A stretch of 27,436 nt of DNA from JAUPVL01 sp964481235 (GTDB taxonomy: Bacteria > Patescibacteriota > Saccharimonadia > CAILAD01 > BJGX01). The position numbers and the translations under genes were made by a program. Within the stretch, counting starts at the first letter, position 1. Each line of letters begins with the position of its first letter. Below, in pieces: positions 7,009-15,098 of this stretch. The DNA is taken from positions 1-27,436 of the forward strand of contig CAYZYH010000012.1 in the NCBI GenBank assembly GCA_964481235.1, in the 5' to 3' direction. The notes below the pieces were generated by a model. That model saw only the letters and a list, made by a program, of their open reading frames with translations, was not told where the DNA came from and made no database searches.

Positions 7009-7999
7009 TAGTTGGTAACTTAATGGTAAATGTAGACCCTTTACCCTCTTTACTCTGAGCTTTTATTGATCCTCCATTTAGCTCAACAATATTTTTAGCC
7101 AGAGCTAAGCCCAAACCAAAACCCTTTACATTGCTTTGACTTCGAGAATTGTCTGCTCTATAAAATCTTTCAAATATGTGTGGTAGGTCAGAAGATTTTA
7201 TACCTATGCCGTTATCTTGTACTATAATACATGCCGATTTTGAAGACTTCTTAGAGCTCATAACAACCTTACCTTTGGGCTTACTGTACTTCACGGCATT
7301 ATCTAGCAAAATCGTGACGGCATCTACAATGTTTTCTAGGTTACCGCAAACAGTTACGTCTGATACTTTGTTTTCAACTGATATTTTGTTTGCACTAGCA
7401 ACTTTTAATACGTTGTTTAGTGACTTAATTGCGACCTGCTCTAAAGATATCTTAGTCTTTACAATATCCACCTTATCTTGACGGGCCAACTGCAATAACC
7501 TATCAGATAGAGTTTTGAGTTTGTTGGCCTCTTCTAGATTACTTTTTAACAGTTCTACAGCTTCAGCTTTGGTAAGATGTTTGTCGCGCAATGCAACTTC
7601 TATTTCAGTTTGCATAGCGGTAAGTGGTGTGCGTAACTCATGACTGGCGTCTGCGGTAAATCGGCTTTGCGCAGCAAAAGCATCTTCAATAGGCTGTAGA
7701 GTTCTGCGCGCTGATACATTACCAACTACAGCTGCCAGCACAAAAGTAATTGCATTAAATATTAGTAAGCTGTTTTTTAGACTACTAGTTGCCTCTACTA
7801 TTCTGGCATGCCGAAAATCTTCATAATTAATAGGGTTGAGTTGAGTGATAAAAAAATCTGGTGGCCTTCTTAATCCTCTATCTAACTCAGTAGAATATAT
7901 GCCATACAGCAAAAGACTAAAACTAATACTAAGTAGCATTATGGCAGCAATATAATAAAGTGTTAGTTTAAAAACTGCCGATTTTATCATGGTAAACAT
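7001..7999 (-). CDS. Sensor histidine kinase
   Basis: A 332-residue transmembrane kinase that phosphorylates the response regulator encoded just upstream. Spans at ~10-33 and ~77-95 flank a short extracytoplasmic loop of about 42 residues (40-75). After a short linker comes the HisKA domain with phospho-accepting His120 in ASHELRTPL. The ATPase domain has the N box around Asn234 (LLDNAVKYSK), G1 QDNGIGIK, F box FERFYRAD and G2 GFGLGLALAKN, all intact. No classical HAMP or PAS domain is present; the sensing loop is small, so the signal may be membrane-borne or protein-mediated, for example from the DUF2680 protein across the intergenic region. It begins two bases after the regulator stop, clearly an operon. 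ATG 7999 is used here; ATG 7990 is an alternative. Confidence 0.95.
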   Translation of the reverse strand: MFTMIKSAVFKLTLYYIAAIMLLSISFSLLLYGIYSTELDRGLRRPPDFFITQLNPINYEDFRHARIVEATSSLKNSLLIFNAITFVLAAVVGNVSARRTLQPIEDAFAAQSRFTADASHELRTPLTAMQTEIEVALRDKHLTKAEAVELLKSNLEEANKLKTLSDRLLQLARQDKVDIVKTKISLEQVAIKSLNNVLKVASANKISVENKVSDVTVCGNLENIVDAVTILLDNAVKYSKPKGKVVMSSKKSSKSACIIVQDNGIGIKSSDLPHIFERFYRADNSRSQSNVKGFGLGLALAKNIVELNGGSIKAQSKEGKGSTFTIKLPTTS

Positions 8000-8001
8000 A
8001 T

Positions 8002-8679
8002 TTAGTTAGTTCCTATCTTATAACCAAACCCTCGCACGGTATGGACTAGCTCTGGGCCTTTAAATGGTTTGTCAATTTTGTTACGCAAATAACCAATGTA
8101 CACTTCTACAGTATTCGGGAGTATATCAGCATCAAAATTCCAGACATGACTAATAATATTAGTCTTAGAAAGCACTTGTCCGGCATTTCTAAGCATGTAT
8201 TCTAACAAAGCAAACTCTTTACTAGATAGTGTTATGCTTTTACCAGCTCTTGTAACCTCGTAAGTTATAGTGTTAAGTTTTAGGTCTTCTACCTCTAAAA
8301 CAGTGCCTGTAACATCTTTTGGTCGGCGTAGTAGTGCATGTACTCTAGCAATAAGTTCATCAAAAGAAAATGGTTTCACTAAGTAATCGTCTGCCCCTGA
8401 GTTTAACCCCTCTACCCTATCGCCAATTTTATCCTTAGCAGTAAGCATTAGAACCGGAGTATGAATATCGTTTTTTCTTATTCGTTCGCATATATCAATA
8501 CCGTCAAGTGTACCTGGTAACATCCTATCTAATATTATTAAGTCGTACTCTATGTTTAAGATAGTAGCCAGACCTTCGTCGCTATCGTGCTCTACATCTA
8601 CAGCAAAGTGTTCTTGTTCTAAACCTCGTTTGATAGCTGCAGCAATTTTATGTTCGTCTTCTACAACCAAAATTTTCAT
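8002..8679 (-). CDS. OmpR/PhoB-family response regulator
   Basis: The 225-residue product has a receiver domain (1-115; Glu7-Asp8, phospho-acceptor Asp51 in LIILDRML, Thr80, Lys102 in LVKPFSF) and a winged-helix Trans_reg_C domain (~125-225; ending VHTVRGFGYKI). It acts with the downstream kinase. I chose ATG 8679, since it gives the standard MKILVVEDE start. A longer in-frame ORF to 8730 would place its start inside the presumed operator. The -10 box TAGAAT (8693-8688) lies 8 bases upstream, so the mRNA should be leaderless. Tandem CTCAGT repeats 11 bases apart upstream are likely its own binding site, suggesting autoregulation. Confidence 0.95.
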   Translation of the reverse strand: MKILVVEDEHKIAAAIKRGLEQEHFAVDVEHDSDEGLATILNIEYDLIILDRMLPGTLDGIDICERIRKNDIHTPVLMLTAKDKIGDRVEGLNSGADDYLVKPFSFDELIARVHALLRRPKDVTGTVLEVEDLKLNTITYEVTRAGKSITLSSKEFALLEYMLRNAGQVLSKTNIISHVWNFDADILPNTVEVYIGYLRNKIDKPFKGPELVHTVRGFGYKIGTN

Positions 8680-8687
8680 ATATATAT

Positions 8688-8770
8688 ATTCTACCTGTAA
8701 ACTACTGAGAATACACTGAGAAAAAATCATTTGATTTTTCAGCCGTTTTTAAGACTCAGTGTGTAGTCTT
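8688..8770. promoter_or_regulatory. Divergent control region with tandem 11-bp repeats and palindromes
   Basis: On the minus strand, CTCAGT occurs at 8720-8715 and again at 8709-8704, an 11-base period as expected for an OmpR/PhoB dimer; these sit over the -35 zone of the regulator promoter (-10 at 8693-8688). A third CTCAGTGT occurs on the plus strand (8755-8762) inside the inverted repeat AAGACT-N8-AGTCTT (8751-8770). Between them, 8722-8739 is an AAAAATCA-TT-TGATTTTT palindrome. The next ~100 bases to the DUF2680 gene show no certain promoter boxes. Confidence 0.6.
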
Positions 8771-8869
8771 GGTAGTGATACACTTTGTTGCTTTATGTGG
8801 CCAGTAATAAGTCATAGGCCGAGCAAGAAAGTGTAATAAATATTAAAAGAATAAGGAGAACTATACAGT

Positions 8870-9349
8870 ATGAGAAAAAAAGCACTAATAGCAAGTATTG
8901 CAACAGCTGGAGTTGCTGCTTCTGTTTTGGTGGGTGGAGTAACGTTCGCCCAAACAAATGGCCAAAATGCAAACCCAAGAGCAAGTTTAGCTCAAGCAAT
9001 TGCTTCAAAATTTAACCTCAATAAAGACGAGGTGATTAAGGTAATGGATGAACAGCATCAAACCGAAATGAATGAACGACTTTCGCAGGCTGTAAAAGAT
9101 GGGAAACTTACCGAAGACCAGAAAAATAAAATAATAGCAAAACAGGCTGAAATGAAGCCGAGGTTTGATGCCGCTCACGCCGAGACAGACTCTGCCAAGC
9201 GCAAAGAAGCTCTTGATGCTTTACATAAAGAAATGCAACAATGGGCCAAAGACAATGGAATTCCAAAAGGACCAGGCATGATGGGCCATGGACCAATGGG
9301 ACGTGGTGAGCATCACGGAATGAGAGATGGAGGTAACGCCTCGCAATAA
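8870..9349 (+). CDS. Secreted DUF2680/Spy-like helical protein with Met/Gly/His-rich tail
   Basis: The 159-residue product has a clear signal peptide (1-27, ending TFAQ). An alpha-helical, highly charged middle follows (~38-125) with the pattern FNLNKDEVIKVMDE, then RLSQAVKDGKLTEDQKNKI, typical of DUF2680-like proteins. The tail (~130-159) is rich in Gly, Met and His (GPGMMGHGPMGRGEHHGM) and could bind a metal such as copper. Similar exported helical proteins beside two-component systems (CpxP, Spy, ZraP) buffer envelope stress or metals and feed back on the kinase; that role is inferred by analogy. AAGGAGA ten bases before ATG fixes the start. It is divergent from the regulator across a shared operator region and ends at a strong terminator. 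Confidence 0.85.
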   Translation: MRKKALIASIATAGVAASVLVGGVTFAQTNGQNANPRASLAQAIASKFNLNKDEVIKVMDEQHQTEMNERLSQAVKDGKLTEDQKNKIIAKQAEMKPRFDAAHAETDSAKRKEALDALHKEMQQWAKDNGIPKGPGMMGHGPMGRGEHHGMRDGGNASQ

Positions 9350-9383
9350 CAACTATAGCTTTCTAGCACCTTGGTATTGGTTG

Positions 9384-9418
9384 GTCACTCGCTTTTGGTC
9401 GCGGCGAGTGACTTTTTT
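9384..9418 (+). terminator. Intrinsic terminator of the DUF2680 gene
   Basis: GTCACTCGC (9384-9392) and GCGAGTGAC (9404-9412) form a perfect nine-base stem with an 11-base loop, followed by TTTTTT (9413-9418). It is the strongest terminator in the window. Confidence 0.93.
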
Positions 9419-9458
9419 ATAATTAAAAACCTCGAAAAAGAATAGTTCGAGGTAGTAA

Positions 9459-9842
9459 TTAGTTATCTTTAGTAAACTCCTTGGTGCTAAAAAAGTATTT
9501 AGAACTAATTAATTCTAAACACAAGGTTGCTCCAACCATATATATACAAGTGATCATCAGCCCTACTTCAGCTAAATAGCGGTTACTAAAATGATATCTA
9601 TCAGTAGACAACATCAATCCAGCAACGATGGCGACAAGGGCAAAAACAACTAGAGCAGATACTTCACTAGACACTGAACTGTTGTTGTCTAAGAAAGTCA
9701 GCACTACCCATACCGCGGAACTTACTATTGCGCAACACGATATCATGTTTGAATACTGTTGACTACCATCTAGGCTATAGATCATTGTGTAAAATATACT
9801 AAACATTGCAATTAACCCAAAGGTAATTCTGTACAATAACAA
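9459..9842 (-). CDS. Small four-helix membrane protein
   Basis: The 127-residue product is mostly hydrophobic with four predicted spans (about 1-22, 31-52, 63-83 and 90-113) and a short Lys-rich cytosolic tail. No family is recognised. It starts with TTG at 9842; AGAGGGGG lies four bases upstream and no ATG occurs earlier in the hydrophobic N-terminus, so TTG is credible. It is convergent with the DUF2680 gene and lies downstream of, but separate from, the lipase gene on the same strand. A four-span architecture without motifs does not suggest a specific role. Confidence 0.75.
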   Translation of the reverse strand: MLLYRITFGLIAMFSIFYTMIYSLDGSQQYSNMISCCAIVSSAVWVVLTFLDNNSSVSSEVSALVVFALVAIVAGLMLSTDRYHFSNRYLAEVGLMITCIYMVGATLCLELISSKYFFSTKEFTKDN

Positions 9843-9909
9843 GGTGCCCCCTCTTTTTTTAAGGTGATAATACTATATCATTAAATTAACAAAAAACAAA
9901 CAAATTTTG

Positions 9910-11175
9910 CTAGTTATTTGCTGGTGCAATTGGTAGAGGTTGTGAGCATGTAGAGTTATTGGGCTTGCCAGAAAATCTATCGTTCATCCAACTTATTACC
10001 TGAGGCGACGTGACTTGCGGAATCTTTAAATGGCCTACATCATTTATCCATAAAGATGCAAGATTGGAGCCGCTTTGACAAGCTTTTTGTATATAAAGAG
10101 CAGTTGTGTTTGGCAAAACAACTGTGTCACTTAAACTTTCTACCACCATTACCGGTTGTGATGGCGATAGTACTGGTGCGGTTTGTAGTTTTGCCACCTC
10201 AGCCCAGGCAGGTACATCAATTGGGTTTTGGGAGAAGATGTGTTGATCTAAATCATTTCTTACCATACCAATTAATGCAGCTTGACTAATGCATTTGTTG
10301 GCAATGTTTTGATAACTTTTGAGTCCTTGAGGAGTAGTAATAGTGTTTATGTCTAGATTTTTATAAACATCTGGCCAAGAAATAAGTATCTCTGGTCCTA
10401 TTACCCAGTCAATAGCTGTTCCGTATTGCTCATTCAATAAAGCTGTAAGTTCGGCTGCAGGTGCAGAGGCTACAGTACTTACTAGTTGTAATTCTGGAGA
10501 GTAACTACTAGCAAACTGCGATGTAAAAAGCGCAGAGTGACCACCTTGTGAATGTCCCCACACAGCAAATTGATTACCAGCCTGAGAACCAGGTATTTGA
10601 CGTGCTGCTCTTACACTATTTAATACATCGTGGGCCTCACTTGCACCTACTAAATATTGTTCTGTGCCTTCTGTCCCTAGACCAGCATAATCTGTAGCAG
10701 TAACTACCCAACCAAGTTTTAGCATAGAGCTTATCCAGTCTAAGTTTGCTATTGGGTCGCTTAGTCTTGTAGGTGCACATCTATCGCCCATACCGATTGT
10801 TCCGTGTGCCCAAGCTACAACTGGCCTTGGTGAAGTAGTTGGCTGACTAGGTATAAAAACCATACCAGAAGAAAATGTAAAACTACCATCGGCTTTTTGA
10901 GTTCTGTATAGAACTCTTACGCCGCTACCGCCATCGATGGGTATGCCAAGGGGTTCTTGCTTAACAACTTCACCGGCTTGACCCTGCGTAGAAAGTCCTT
11001 GGGTATCATAAAAAGGCTGAAGCTGAGCCTGGTATCTATCCGCTCGAATGCTAGCAAAAATCAACCACGCTACCAACAACACTATAGCCACAACAAACAT
11101 TATGATAAATGTTCTAAAAAGTTTATGTCGTTGCCAAAAGCTTGAACTTGATTTGGTTTGGCTATTTTGACTCAT
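9910..11175 (-). CDS. Membrane-anchored Lip-type alpha/beta-hydrolase (lipase/esterase)
   Basis: The 421-residue product has a basic N-terminus and one signal-anchor span (~20-41), so the enzyme faces outward. The catalytic domain has VVAWAHGTIGMGDRC (oxyanion region, ~119-133), nucleophile Ser209 in WGHSQGGHS, Asp350 in VESLSDTVV and His382 in NDVGHLK, a complete triad. The layout fits the secretory lipase (LIP) family of esterases, which cleave acylglycerols or other esters. Cysteines at 133, 295, 366 and near the C-terminus could form disulfides. In an epibiont it might act on host envelope lipids, which is inference. The -10 box TAAAAT (11187-11182) lies six bases before the ATG, predicting a leaderless mRNA; it may also receive read-through from the trehalase gene 27 bases upstream. 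Confidence 0.9.
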   Translation of the reverse strand: MSQNSQTKSSSSFWQRHKLFRTFIIMFVVAIVLLVAWLIFASIRADRYQAQLQPFYDTQGLSTQGQAGEVVKQEPLGIPIDGGSGVRVLYRTQKADGSFTFSSGMVFIPSQPTTSPRPVVAWAHGTIGMGDRCAPTRLSDPIANLDWISSMLKLGWVVTATDYAGLGTEGTEQYLVGASEAHDVLNSVRAARQIPGSQAGNQFAVWGHSQGGHSALFTSQFASSYSPELQLVSTVASAPAAELTALLNEQYGTAIDWVIGPEILISWPDVYKNLDINTITTPQGLKSYQNIANKCISQAALIGMVRNDLDQHIFSQNPIDVPAWAEVAKLQTAPVLSPSQPVMVVESLSDTVVLPNTTALYIQKACQSGSNLASLWINDVGHLKIPQVTSPQVISWMNDRFSGKPNNSTCSQPLPIAPANN

Positions 11176-11202
11176 GTAATAATTTTATCATAAAAGCTTA
11201 TG

Positions 11203-12462
11203 TTACTTTTTATCTATAAACTCCTTACACAAATACTCAAAAATTGAGTTGGTCCAACCAAACCCAACCTGAGTTGGATACACTCCCTTCACCGGTGGTT
11301 TGTCTGGATTAACAACATTGTATTTTTCTAAAAAATTACCATGTTCTTTAAACCAATTAAGGTTGTTGTTTAGCCACTTCATTGCAATACGTTTGGCCTG
11401 GGAGCGGTAACCATATCTTTGTAGAGCCGTAATTACAATAAAATGAAGTGGCGCCCAACCGTTTGGATAAGCCCATTGAGTTGGTACAGAATTTCTTCCT
11501 ACCTTATTCATATTTGGAAACTCTGTGCAAGACAATCCACCAATGTGCTCAAATCTTCTTAGATTGCGAACTAAAAGCTCTGCGGTTCTAGTATCAACCA
11601 TTCCTGCCCACATTGGAAAGTAACTTGCGAGTGAGTTAACTAAAGAGTGACGATGTTTAACATAGTTGTAGTCAAAGTATGTTTTATGCAAGTTGTCCCA
11701 CATAAGATGATTCATTACGCGCTTTCTGTGATAAGATCTTTTGAGCCATTCTTTTTGCGTTTTTGTGTCTCCAAATATCTCGGCTGTTTTGGCAAAATCA
11801 GTTTCATATTTGTATAGTAACGAGTTCAAATCTACCGGTAGATATTCTAGGCACTTTCTATTAAATCGTGTGGTCATGTCCCAGCCACTTTCGGCCTCGG
11901 CTAAATCATTTAAGACATTAATGTCATAATACCTACTTAGGCCTAAATACTGTTTACGCACATTGGGTTTATGAGTGCCCATCCAAACTACCTGATACTC
12001 TTTTTCTGCAGTGCTCATCATTTTTTTGAGCCATTCTTTGTCCATATCGTAAGCATTATATACATCTAGAATGTAGCTTGTTAAAAATGGCGGATGAGAT
12101 CGGCCAGTAAGATAATTGCGACTCGCGTTTGGAATAATATGGAATCTATCAAACATAAATATAAGATTTTCCAACATACCCAAAACATCTTTTTTATGCT
12201 TACTATCTAGTATACCTTGAGCAATAAAATAACTATCCCAGTAATATTGTTCTGGAAAGTCAAACTCCCTTCCTGGTTCATAAGCAGGCACAATATATGG
12301 CTTTGGTAGGGCTATAAGGGTTGAATCTTCTTGTGGATTAAATCGTCGTAAGTGTTTCCAATACGACTCAACATACTCTCTAGCATCAGCCACGTCTTTT
12401 TGACTTAAATCAAAACTTTTTCGTTGAAAAACATGTAGTAGTTGTCTTGTTCTTCCTAGCAT
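11203..12462 (-). CDS. treF: GH37 trehalase, cytosolic
   Basis: Hydrolyses alpha,alpha-trehalose to two glucose. The 419-residue product lacks a signal peptide. Signature 1 appears as PGREFDFPEQYYWDSY (63-78), and SRNYLTGRSHPPF (114-126) carries the substrate-binding Arg. Catalytic acid Asp195 sits in ESGWDMTTRF and catalytic base Glu379 in FLEKYN. Signature 2 is QWAYPNGWAP (329-338), with Ala replacing the usual Asp. It is shorter than E. coli TreF (about 550), mainly at the N-terminus, but the (alpha/alpha)6 core is present. The -10 TACTAT (12475-12470) lies seven bases from ATG, so the mRNA should be leaderless. It is divergent from the glycerate kinase operon; glucose from trehalose could feed glycolysis. 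Related GH37-like enzymes with other substrates cannot be excluded given the signature 2 change. Confidence 0.9.
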   Translation of the reverse strand: MLGRTRQLLHVFQRKSFDLSQKDVADAREYVESYWKHLRRFNPQEDSTLIALPKPYIVPAYEPGREFDFPEQYYWDSYFIAQGILDSKHKKDVLGMLENLIFMFDRFHIIPNASRNYLTGRSHPPFLTSYILDVYNAYDMDKEWLKKMMSTAEKEYQVVWMGTHKPNVRKQYLGLSRYYDINVLNDLAEAESGWDMTTRFNRKCLEYLPVDLNSLLYKYETDFAKTAEIFGDTKTQKEWLKRSYHRKRVMNHLMWDNLHKTYFDYNYVKHRHSLVNSLASYFPMWAGMVDTRTAELLVRNLRRFEHIGGLSCTEFPNMNKVGRNSVPTQWAYPNGWAPLHFIVITALQRYGYRSQAKRIAMKWLNNNLNWFKEHGNFLEKYNVVNPDKPPVKGVYPTQVGFGWTNSIFEYLCKEFIDKK

Positions 12463-12592
12463 CAGTTTTATAGTATCAGAAACAAAACAAAAGAGCTAAA
12501 GAAAAAAAATGTATAACTACATTCCAACATTTATATAATTTCTAATCTTGTTTTTACTCATTGCTTTACCTATATAAGTTATCGAGCTGTGC

Positions 12593-12625
12593 TAAACTGA
12601 TGATATGGTAAATACAACAATATGA
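12593..12625 (+). promoter_or_regulatory. -10 box and six-codon leader ORF coupled to glycerate kinase
   Basis: TAAACT (12593-12598) is followed six bases later by ATG 12605, which opens a mini-ORF MVNTTI ending in TGA 12623-12625. That stop overlaps the kinase ATG (12622-12624) as ATGA. The kinase has no Shine-Dalgarno, so leaderless initiation on the mini-ORF followed by re-initiation would explain its translation. The sequence arrangement is exact; the mechanism is inferred. Confidence 0.45.
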
Positions 12626-13890
12626 TTATAAAAAACTCAAAACAATTGGCAAAAAACAAACTCAGAAAAGATGCCTTAGAAATTGTTGAAGCTGGCTACG
12701 AGGCTATAGAAGTTGAGAATATTTACAATACACAGATATCACTTAAAAATGATATGTTAAAAATACAAAAACAAACTTTTAACCTAAAAAAATATAAGCA
12801 TGTTTATGTGGTTGGGGTTGGGAAAGGCTCTGACCACGCAGCCATGGCGCTTGAGAACATACTAACTCCTAGTAAAATTACCGCCGGTTTTGTTATTGAC
12901 ACTGTATCTACTAAACTTAAAAAAATTACTAGTCTAAAAGGTACTCATCCCCTACCTTCAGAACAAAACATTATAGCGACAAGAAAAATAACCAACTTAC
13001 TCAAGCGAGCAAAGCAAGATGACTTGGTGATAGTTATTGTTTGCGGTGGCGGGTCGTCACTGTTTTGCAAACCAGGCGGCCTCACCTGTTTAGAACTCCA
13101 ATTTATTTCTAGTTTTTTACTGAGAGCTGGTGCCAGTATCCAGGAAATAAACACTGTACGAAAACATGTGTCATTAATACATGGCGGGTATCTTGCTAAA
13201 TATGCCTACCCAGCAGAAGTGGTGTCGTTGGTTATTTCAGATGTTGTAGGCGATGATTTAAACTTTATAGCCTCTGGACCAACAGTGCTAGACAAAACTA
13301 CCAAAGGAGATGCCCAAAAAATAATCAATCGATACCAGCTACCTAATATCGAGTTGGTTGACACTCCAAAAGATCATAAATATTTCAAAAAGGTTACTAA
13401 TATCATTCTAGCAAGTGGTAGTACTGCAGTAGAAGGGATGAAAACCAAGGCAAAGCAACTTGGTTACAAACCAGAGATTTTTAGCACAAAAATAGCCGGT
13501 ATGGCCAATAAAATTGGCCCAGAATTAGCAAGCCAAGCGAAGCCCGGAATAGCCCTTTTAGGCTGTGGTGAAACTCAAGTGGTTGTTAAGCATCCAGGGA
13601 AAGGAGGGCGAAATCAAGACGTTGTATTATCGGCTATTCCAAAGCTCCCAACAAACAGTGTAATTATTTCTGCCGCAAGCGATGGAAAAGACAATGTTGA
13701 TGTTGCTGGTGCAATTGCTGATAGCGATGTTAGTGTAAAAGTTCTTCACGACAACAAGATAGATCCCATAAAATCAGTACAACTCAATAATGGATATAAT
13801 TTGCTAAAATCTATGAATGATCATTTGCATATTAATAAAGTTACCGCAAACGTTTCTGACTTTATGCTAGTGCTAGGAGAAAAAAAGTGA
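12622..13890 (+). CDS. Glycerate 2-kinase (GckA/MOFRL family)
   Basis: Phosphorylates D-glycerate with ATP to 2-phosphoglycerate. The 422-residue product has the N-terminal DUF4147 domain: VVGVGKGSDHAAMA with Lys68, then CGGGSSLFCKP (141-151), NTVRKHVSLIHGG (177-189) and ISDVVGDDLNFIASGPT (205-221). The C-terminal MOFRL domain has CGETQVVV, GKGGRNQDVVLSA and SAASDGKDNVDVAGA. All conserved segments of type II glycerate kinases are present at normal length. It heads an operon: its TGA overlaps the GTG of the enolase gene, whose substrate is exactly its product. Translation probably couples to a six-codon leader ORF. Some family members phosphorylate hydroxypyruvate or related acids, but the linked enolase favours glycerate. 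Confidence 0.93.
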   Translation: MIIKNSKQLAKNKLRKDALEIVEAGYEAIEVENIYNTQISLKNDMLKIQKQTFNLKKYKHVYVVGVGKGSDHAAMALENILTPSKITAGFVIDTVSTKLKKITSLKGTHPLPSEQNIIATRKITNLLKRAKQDDLVIVIVCGGGSSLFCKPGGLTCLELQFISSFLLRAGASIQEINTVRKHVSLIHGGYLAKYAYPAEVVSLVISDVVGDDLNFIASGPTVLDKTTKGDAQKIINRYQLPNIELVDTPKDHKYFKKVTNIILASGSTAVEGMKTKAKQLGYKPEIFSTKIAGMANKIGPELASQAKPGIALLGCGETQVVVKHPGKGGRNQDVVLSAIPKLPTNSVIISAASDGKDNVDVAGAIADSDVSVKVLHDNKIDPIKSVQLNNGYNLLKSMNDHLHINKVTANVSDFMLVLGEKK

Positions 13891-15098
13891 AAATCACAAA
13901 ACTTATTGCTACAGAAATATTAGACTCACGTGGTGAACCCACCATAGAAATAGAAATGTTTTGTGAAGATGTAGTAGAGACCTTTGGGGTGCCAGCAGGT
14001 GCTAGTACAGGCAAAAATGAAGCTCACGAGTTACGCGACGGTGGTGCAAGATATGGGGGTAAGGGCGTAAAAAAAGCAATTAAAAAGATTATAGAAATTA
14101 CTCCAGAAATTATTAACTTTAAACTCAATGATCAGCAAGCTTTTGACAATCTACTCATAGAGCTAGATGGCACCCCAAACAAATCTATTCTTGGAGGGAA
14201 CGTAATAGTTGGACTAAGTCTGGCGTACGCCCAACTAACTGCTAGAGTAAACCAACTGCCATTATGGCAATATTTGGTGCAATACTACAATACAACCCCC
14301 AACTTTCCCAAGCTCTACGCCAATCTTGTAAACGGAGGCAAACATGCACCGGGTTTGGACATACAAGAATTTATGGTTGTACCAAAAACCATTAGTATTG
14401 AAAAAAACATCGAAAAGATACTAGGCTTTAGAAGTTTACTAGGTGAAGCTCTAACGCAAAAATTTGGTGATGCTGCCAAGCTAGTGGGTGATGAAGGTGG
14501 TTTCGCCCCTACTAGTTCTACTGCCGAACAAATTCTAGAATTGTACCAACTCACAAATGATAAAATGAATAACTATTTTGATTTCGCCCTAGATGCAGCA
14601 GCAAGTTCTTTTTATAAAGGTGGTAACTATATATACGAGAATAATTCACTAACATCAAAACAGTTGTTAGATTTATTTATTGATTATGCTGATAAATATA
14701 CTCTTCTCTCTCTCGAGGATCCTTTTGCTGAAGATGATATAAAAGCATGGAATGAACTTTCTAAAACCAATCATTCTTTTTTTGTGGTTGGTGATGACTT
14801 AACAGTAACCAACTCTGTTCTTACAGAAAAATACGCCAAGCAAAAAATAATTGATGGAGTTATTATTAAACCCAATCAAATAGGCACACTTACCGAAACC
14901 ATGCAGACTGTAAAGGTGGCGAATAAAAATAATATAAAGGTAATAGTAAGTCATCGCAGTGGAGAAACAACGAGTACATTTATTAGTGATTTGGCTTACG
15001 CGGTTGGAGCATATGGAATCAAAATTGGATCACCAGTAAGGGGTGAACGTGTGGCCAAATATGATAGGTTTTTAGAAATAGTAAAGGAGGCAAAATGA
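13887..15098 (+). CDS. eno: Enolase, divergent
   Basis: Converts 2-phosphoglycerate to phosphoenolpyruvate. The 403-residue product is slightly short (usual 415-435). Catalytic and metal residues are kept: Ser40 in PAGASTG, His153, Glu161, Glu203 in GDEGGFAP, Asp236, Glu277 in LEDPFAEDD, Asp303 in GDDLTVTN, Lys328 in KPNQIGTLTE, His356 in SHRSGET and Lys379. Several near-invariant neighbours differ: DSRGEPT for DSRGNPT, PAGAST for PSGAST, AASSF for AASEF, and KIGSPVRGER for the usual KTG(S/A)-xx-R(S/T)(D/E)R. It is therefore probably active but off the main bacterial branch; it may be a second enolase. GTG 13887 overlaps the kinase stop and has AGGAGA seven bases upstream. The stop overlaps the ATG of the dehydrogenase. 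Octamer versus dimer state is not inferable. Confidence 0.93.
   Translation: MKITKLIATEILDSRGEPTIEIEMFCEDVVETFGVPAGASTGKNEAHELRDGGARYGGKGVKKAIKKIIEITPEIINFKLNDQQAFDNLLIELDGTPNKSILGGNVIVGLSLAYAQLTARVNQLPLWQYLVQYYNTTPNFPKLYANLVNGGKHAPGLDIQEFMVVPKTISIEKNIEKILGFRSLLGEALTQKFGDAAKLVGDEGGFAPTSSTAEQILELYQLTNDKMNNYFDFALDAAASSFYKGGNYIYENNSLTSKQLLDLFIDYADKYTLLSLEDPFAEDDIKAWNELSKTNHSFFVVGDDLTVTNSVLTEKYAKQKIIDGVIIKPNQIGTLTETMQTVKVANKNNIKVIVSHRSGETTSTFISDLAYAVGAYGIKIGSPVRGERVAKYDRFLEIVKEAK

Noticed and set aside
8680..8730. N-terminal extension of the response regulator
   Set aside because: The extra 17 residues precede the standard MKILVVEDE start and overlap the -10 box and the tandem CTCAGT repeats.
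8795..8836. 13-codon ORF upstream of the DUF2680 gene as a leader peptide
   Set aside because: No Shine-Dalgarno, no nearby -10 with leaderless spacing and no attenuator-like structure; probably chance.
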